A DNA stretch of 6,200 nucleotides. It comes from an uncultured Acidimicrobiaceae bacterium. Lineage in GTDB: Bacteria; Actinomycetota; Acidimicrobiia; Spongiisociales; UBA5794. The stretch's first letter is position 1. Each line of letters starts with the position of its first letter. A program made the position numbers and the translations under genes. The notes beneath the pieces are model-generated. The model worked only from the letters and a program-made list of their open reading frames with translations. It searched no databases and was not told the origin of the DNA. Positions 4,553 to 6,200 of the stretch are shown piece after piece. The DNA lies in assembly GCA_947258635.1 (NCBI GenBank), contig CAMYJM010000169.1, positions 1 to 6,200 on the forward strand. The letters run 5' to 3'.

Positions 4553-5962
4553 ATGGATCAAGATCCAGTGCCTCCAAGCAGAGAAGATTCGGCCCGGCTT
4601 CCCGTCATAGCGGTGATACTGGCTGCCGGCAGCGGGGTGCGGCTGCGCAGCGCCACCCCGAAGCAGCTAATGAAGCTGGCCGGTAAGCCGGTGCTGGCGC
4701 ACACTGTCCGCGCTTTTGAGGACACGCCGGGCGTCGATGAGATCATCGTGGTCACTCGCGATGATCTGGTCGAAACGAGCCGCGACATCATTGCCCGCGA
4801 GGGGGCCGCCAAGGTGAGCCGGGTCCTCATCGGCGGCGAGTCACGCAACGACTCGACGCGAACTGCTCTCAATGCCCTCACCGCCCTCGACGAGGCCAAA
4901 GTGCTGATCCACGATGCGGTGCGACCGTTCATCGAACGCTCGATCATCGAGGACACCATCCGGTGCCTGGACGAGGTCGATGCCGTCGACGTGGCTATCG
5001 TCCCGGCCGACACGATCATCGAGGTCGACAACGACCACATCACTGCAATCCCGCAACGCAGCCGGCTCCGCCGCGGCCAGACCCCGCAGGCTTTCAAGCT
5101 GTCGATCCTGCGCGATGCATATGGGCAGGCGGCGCTCGACCCCGGATTTTCGGCTACCGACGACTGTGGCGTGGTCCACCGCTATCGGCCGGACATCGAG
5201 ATCAGGGTCGTCGCCGGATCGCCGACCAACTTGAAGTTGACTCACCCGATCGACATCTACGTCGCCGACAAGCTGTTCCAGGTCCAGACGCTCGAGACCG
5301 AGCCAGTGGAGACTACCGAATTGAAGCGCCACCTCAATGGGCGCCACATCGTCGTGATCGGCGGCAGCTCTGGAATCGGCGCCGAAATCGGCGCGCTGGC
5401 CGAGGATCTGGGCGCCCACGTGCACCGCCTCAGCCGCACTACCACCGAGACGTACGTCGAGAATGCGGCGAGCGTGCGGGCCGCGATCGACGGCATCGCC
5501 GCCACCACTGGTGCCATCCACCATGTCGTCAACAGCGCCGGCATCCTGCGCATCAAGCCGCTCGTGCTCCAAAGCGACGCCGAGATCCGCGAGCTCATGG
5601 AAATCAACTACCTCGGGCCGATCAACGTCGCCCGCGCCGCCTTCCCCCACCTCGAAGCATCCCACGGACAACTGCTGTTCTTCACGTCGAGCTCCTTCAC
5701 CCGGGGGCGCAGCCACTACGCGCTCTACACCTCATCGAAGGCCGCGGTCGTCAACCTCACGCAGGCCCTGGCCGAGGAGTGGTCGGACGCCGGCGTACGG
5801 GTCAACTGCCTCAACCCGGAACGCACCCTCACCCCGATGCGGGTGCAAGCCTTTGGCAGCGAGGACCCGGCGTCGCTGCTCGGTGCCGACAAGGTGGCTC
5901 GCAAGGCTCTCGAGACTCTCGTCAGCACCGCCACCGGCCAAGTGATCGACGTCCGCCGCTGA
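4553..5962 (+). CDS. bcs1: Bifunctional CDP-ribitol synthase: IspD/TarI-type cytidylyltransferase fused to SDR ribulose-5-phosphate reductase (Bcs1/Acs1-like)
   Basis: One 469-residue chain with two enzymes. Residues about 17-240 are an IspD/TarI nucleotidyltransferase: ILAAGSGVRLRSATPKQ (22-38, CTP-binding loop), HDAVRP (120-125), RRGQTPQAF (173-181) and NLKLTHPIDI (226-235). Residues about 263-469 are a short-chain dehydrogenase: GGSSGIG (270-276, cofactor loop), NSAG (327-330), TSSS (378-381) and the catalytic Y392-TSS-K396. This order, the length, and blocks such as LTHPIDIYVADKLFQ and SKAAVVNLTQALAEEW agree with Haemophilus influenzae Bcs1/Acs1, which reduces ribulose 5-phosphate to ribitol 5-phosphate and activates it to CDP-ribitol, as I recall that family. 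The inferred role is precursor supply for ribitol-phosphate wall polymer or capsule. A plain IspD for isoprenoid synthesis is less likely because of the fused SDR. The ATG 4553 start lacks a good ribosome binding site; GTG 4568 is an alternative. The next gene begins 2 nt after the stop. Confidence 0.87.
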   Translation: MDQDPVPPSREDSARLPVIAVILAAGSGVRLRSATPKQLMKLAGKPVLAHTVRAFEDTPGVDEIIVVTRDDLVETSRDIIAREGAAKVSRVLIGGESRNDSTRTALNALTALDEAKVLIHDAVRPFIERSIIEDTIRCLDEVDAVDVAIVPADTIIEVDNDHITAIPQRSRLRRGQTPQAFKLSILRDAYGQAALDPGFSATDDCGVVHRYRPDIEIRVVAGSPTNLKLTHPIDIYVADKLFQVQTLETEPVETTELKRHLNGRHIVVIGGSSGIGAEIGALAEDLGAHVHRLSRTTTETYVENAASVRAAIDGIAATTGAIHHVVNSAGILRIKPLVLQSDAEIRELMEINYLGPINVARAAFPHLEASHGQLLFFTSSSFTRGRSHYALYTSSKAAVVNLTQALAEEWSDAGVRVNCLNPERTLTPMRVQAFGSEDPASLLGADKVARKALETLVSTATGQVIDVRR

Positions 5963-5964
5963 CC

Positions 5965-6200
5965 ATGGCAGTAGCAACCGCCCCCGTCGAGGATCGTCCG
6001 CGACCGGGGCCGATCCGCCTTCTGATCGCGGCCGTGACCGGCGGCCTCATCATCGCGATTGCCTTCGGCGCCTTCCTCGCCATCGACTGGCGCAACGCGG
6101 CGGCAGCATTGCTGCTGGTGCCGCCGCTGGCCGAGATGGTGCTGCGGCGCAGCCGGGTCGGTGGCTATATGGCGCGCCACACCGGCCTCGAGGCCTCCAG
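5965..6200 (+). CDS. Membrane protein, N-terminal part, runs off the window
   Basis: ATG 5965 follows the fusion gene's TGA after only two bases, and the frame stays open to the right edge (78 residues seen). A proline- and arginine-containing cytoplasmic-looking start is followed by a hydrophobic segment at about 18-40 (LLIAAVTGGLIIAIAFGAFL) and a second at about 44-61, then a basic stretch RRSRVGGYMAR. I do not recognise the family from this piece. Tight spacing implies one operon with the CDP-ribitol gene. A membrane-associated polyol-phosphate transferase using CDP-ribitol or CDP-glycerol is a natural guess from context, but no motif in the visible part supports it. Codon use resembles the neighbouring genes. 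Confidence 0.7.
   Translation, partial: MAVATAPVEDRPRPGPIRLLIAAVTGGLIIAIAFGAFLAIDWRNAAAALLLVPPLAEMVLRRSRVGGYMARHTGLEAS

Noticed and set aside
4553..5290. Calling the fusion gene a plain ispD of the MEP isoprenoid pathway
   Set aside because: The frame continues without a break into a complete SDR domain, and the domain order and length match Bcs1/Acs1 rather than IspD alone or IspDF.

Overview
The window is high-GC bacterial DNA whose codon use and gene content fit Actinobacteriota. Signs are GTG and TTG starts, a group-2-like primary-family sigma factor, an actinobacterial-type UDGb uracil-DNA glycosylase, and TAnnnT-type -10 boxes. An Acidimicrobiia-like lineage is my guess; nothing in the window proves it. 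There is no tRNA, rRNA, CRISPR array or insertion sequence that I can see, and no gene-free stretch exceeds 300 bases.

Layout, left to right. (1) Positions 1-297 hold two broken genes head to head: the middle of a glutamate-1-semialdehyde-type aminotransferase on + that runs into unrelated sequence, and the N-terminus of a SufD-like Fe-S assembly protein on - that loses its family pattern at the same place. This looks like a rearrangement or an assembly chimera. (2) A 136-base divergent intergenic region carries back-to-back promoter candidates for sufD (-) and an M23 metallopeptidase (+). (3) The secreted M23 peptidase (434-1045) ends in an 8-bp convergent overlap with a minus-strand pair: a lipoprotein with a DUF4015 glycoside-hydrolase-like domain (1740s-3342), then UDGb (1038-1748), whose GTG start overlaps the end of the lipoprotein gene. 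(4) A 183-base divergent region with an 11-bp direct repeat next to a promoter candidate leads to a sigma-70 family factor (3526-4470). (5) After an 82-base gap with a strong hairpin comes a two-domain fusion (4553-5962): an IspD/TarI-type cytidylyltransferase joined to a short-chain dehydrogenase. The architecture and motifs are those of Haemophilus Bcs1/Acs1, which makes CDP-ribitol from ribulose 5-phosphate. (6) Two bases later a membrane protein starts and runs off the window.

Functionally, three genes concern the cell envelope: the peptidoglycan hydrolase, the lipoprotein, and the CDP-ribitol enzyme with its membrane-protein neighbour. The best lead is that the right end opens a locus for ribitol-phosphate-containing wall polymer or capsule, with a stand-alone alternative sigma factor immediately upstream.
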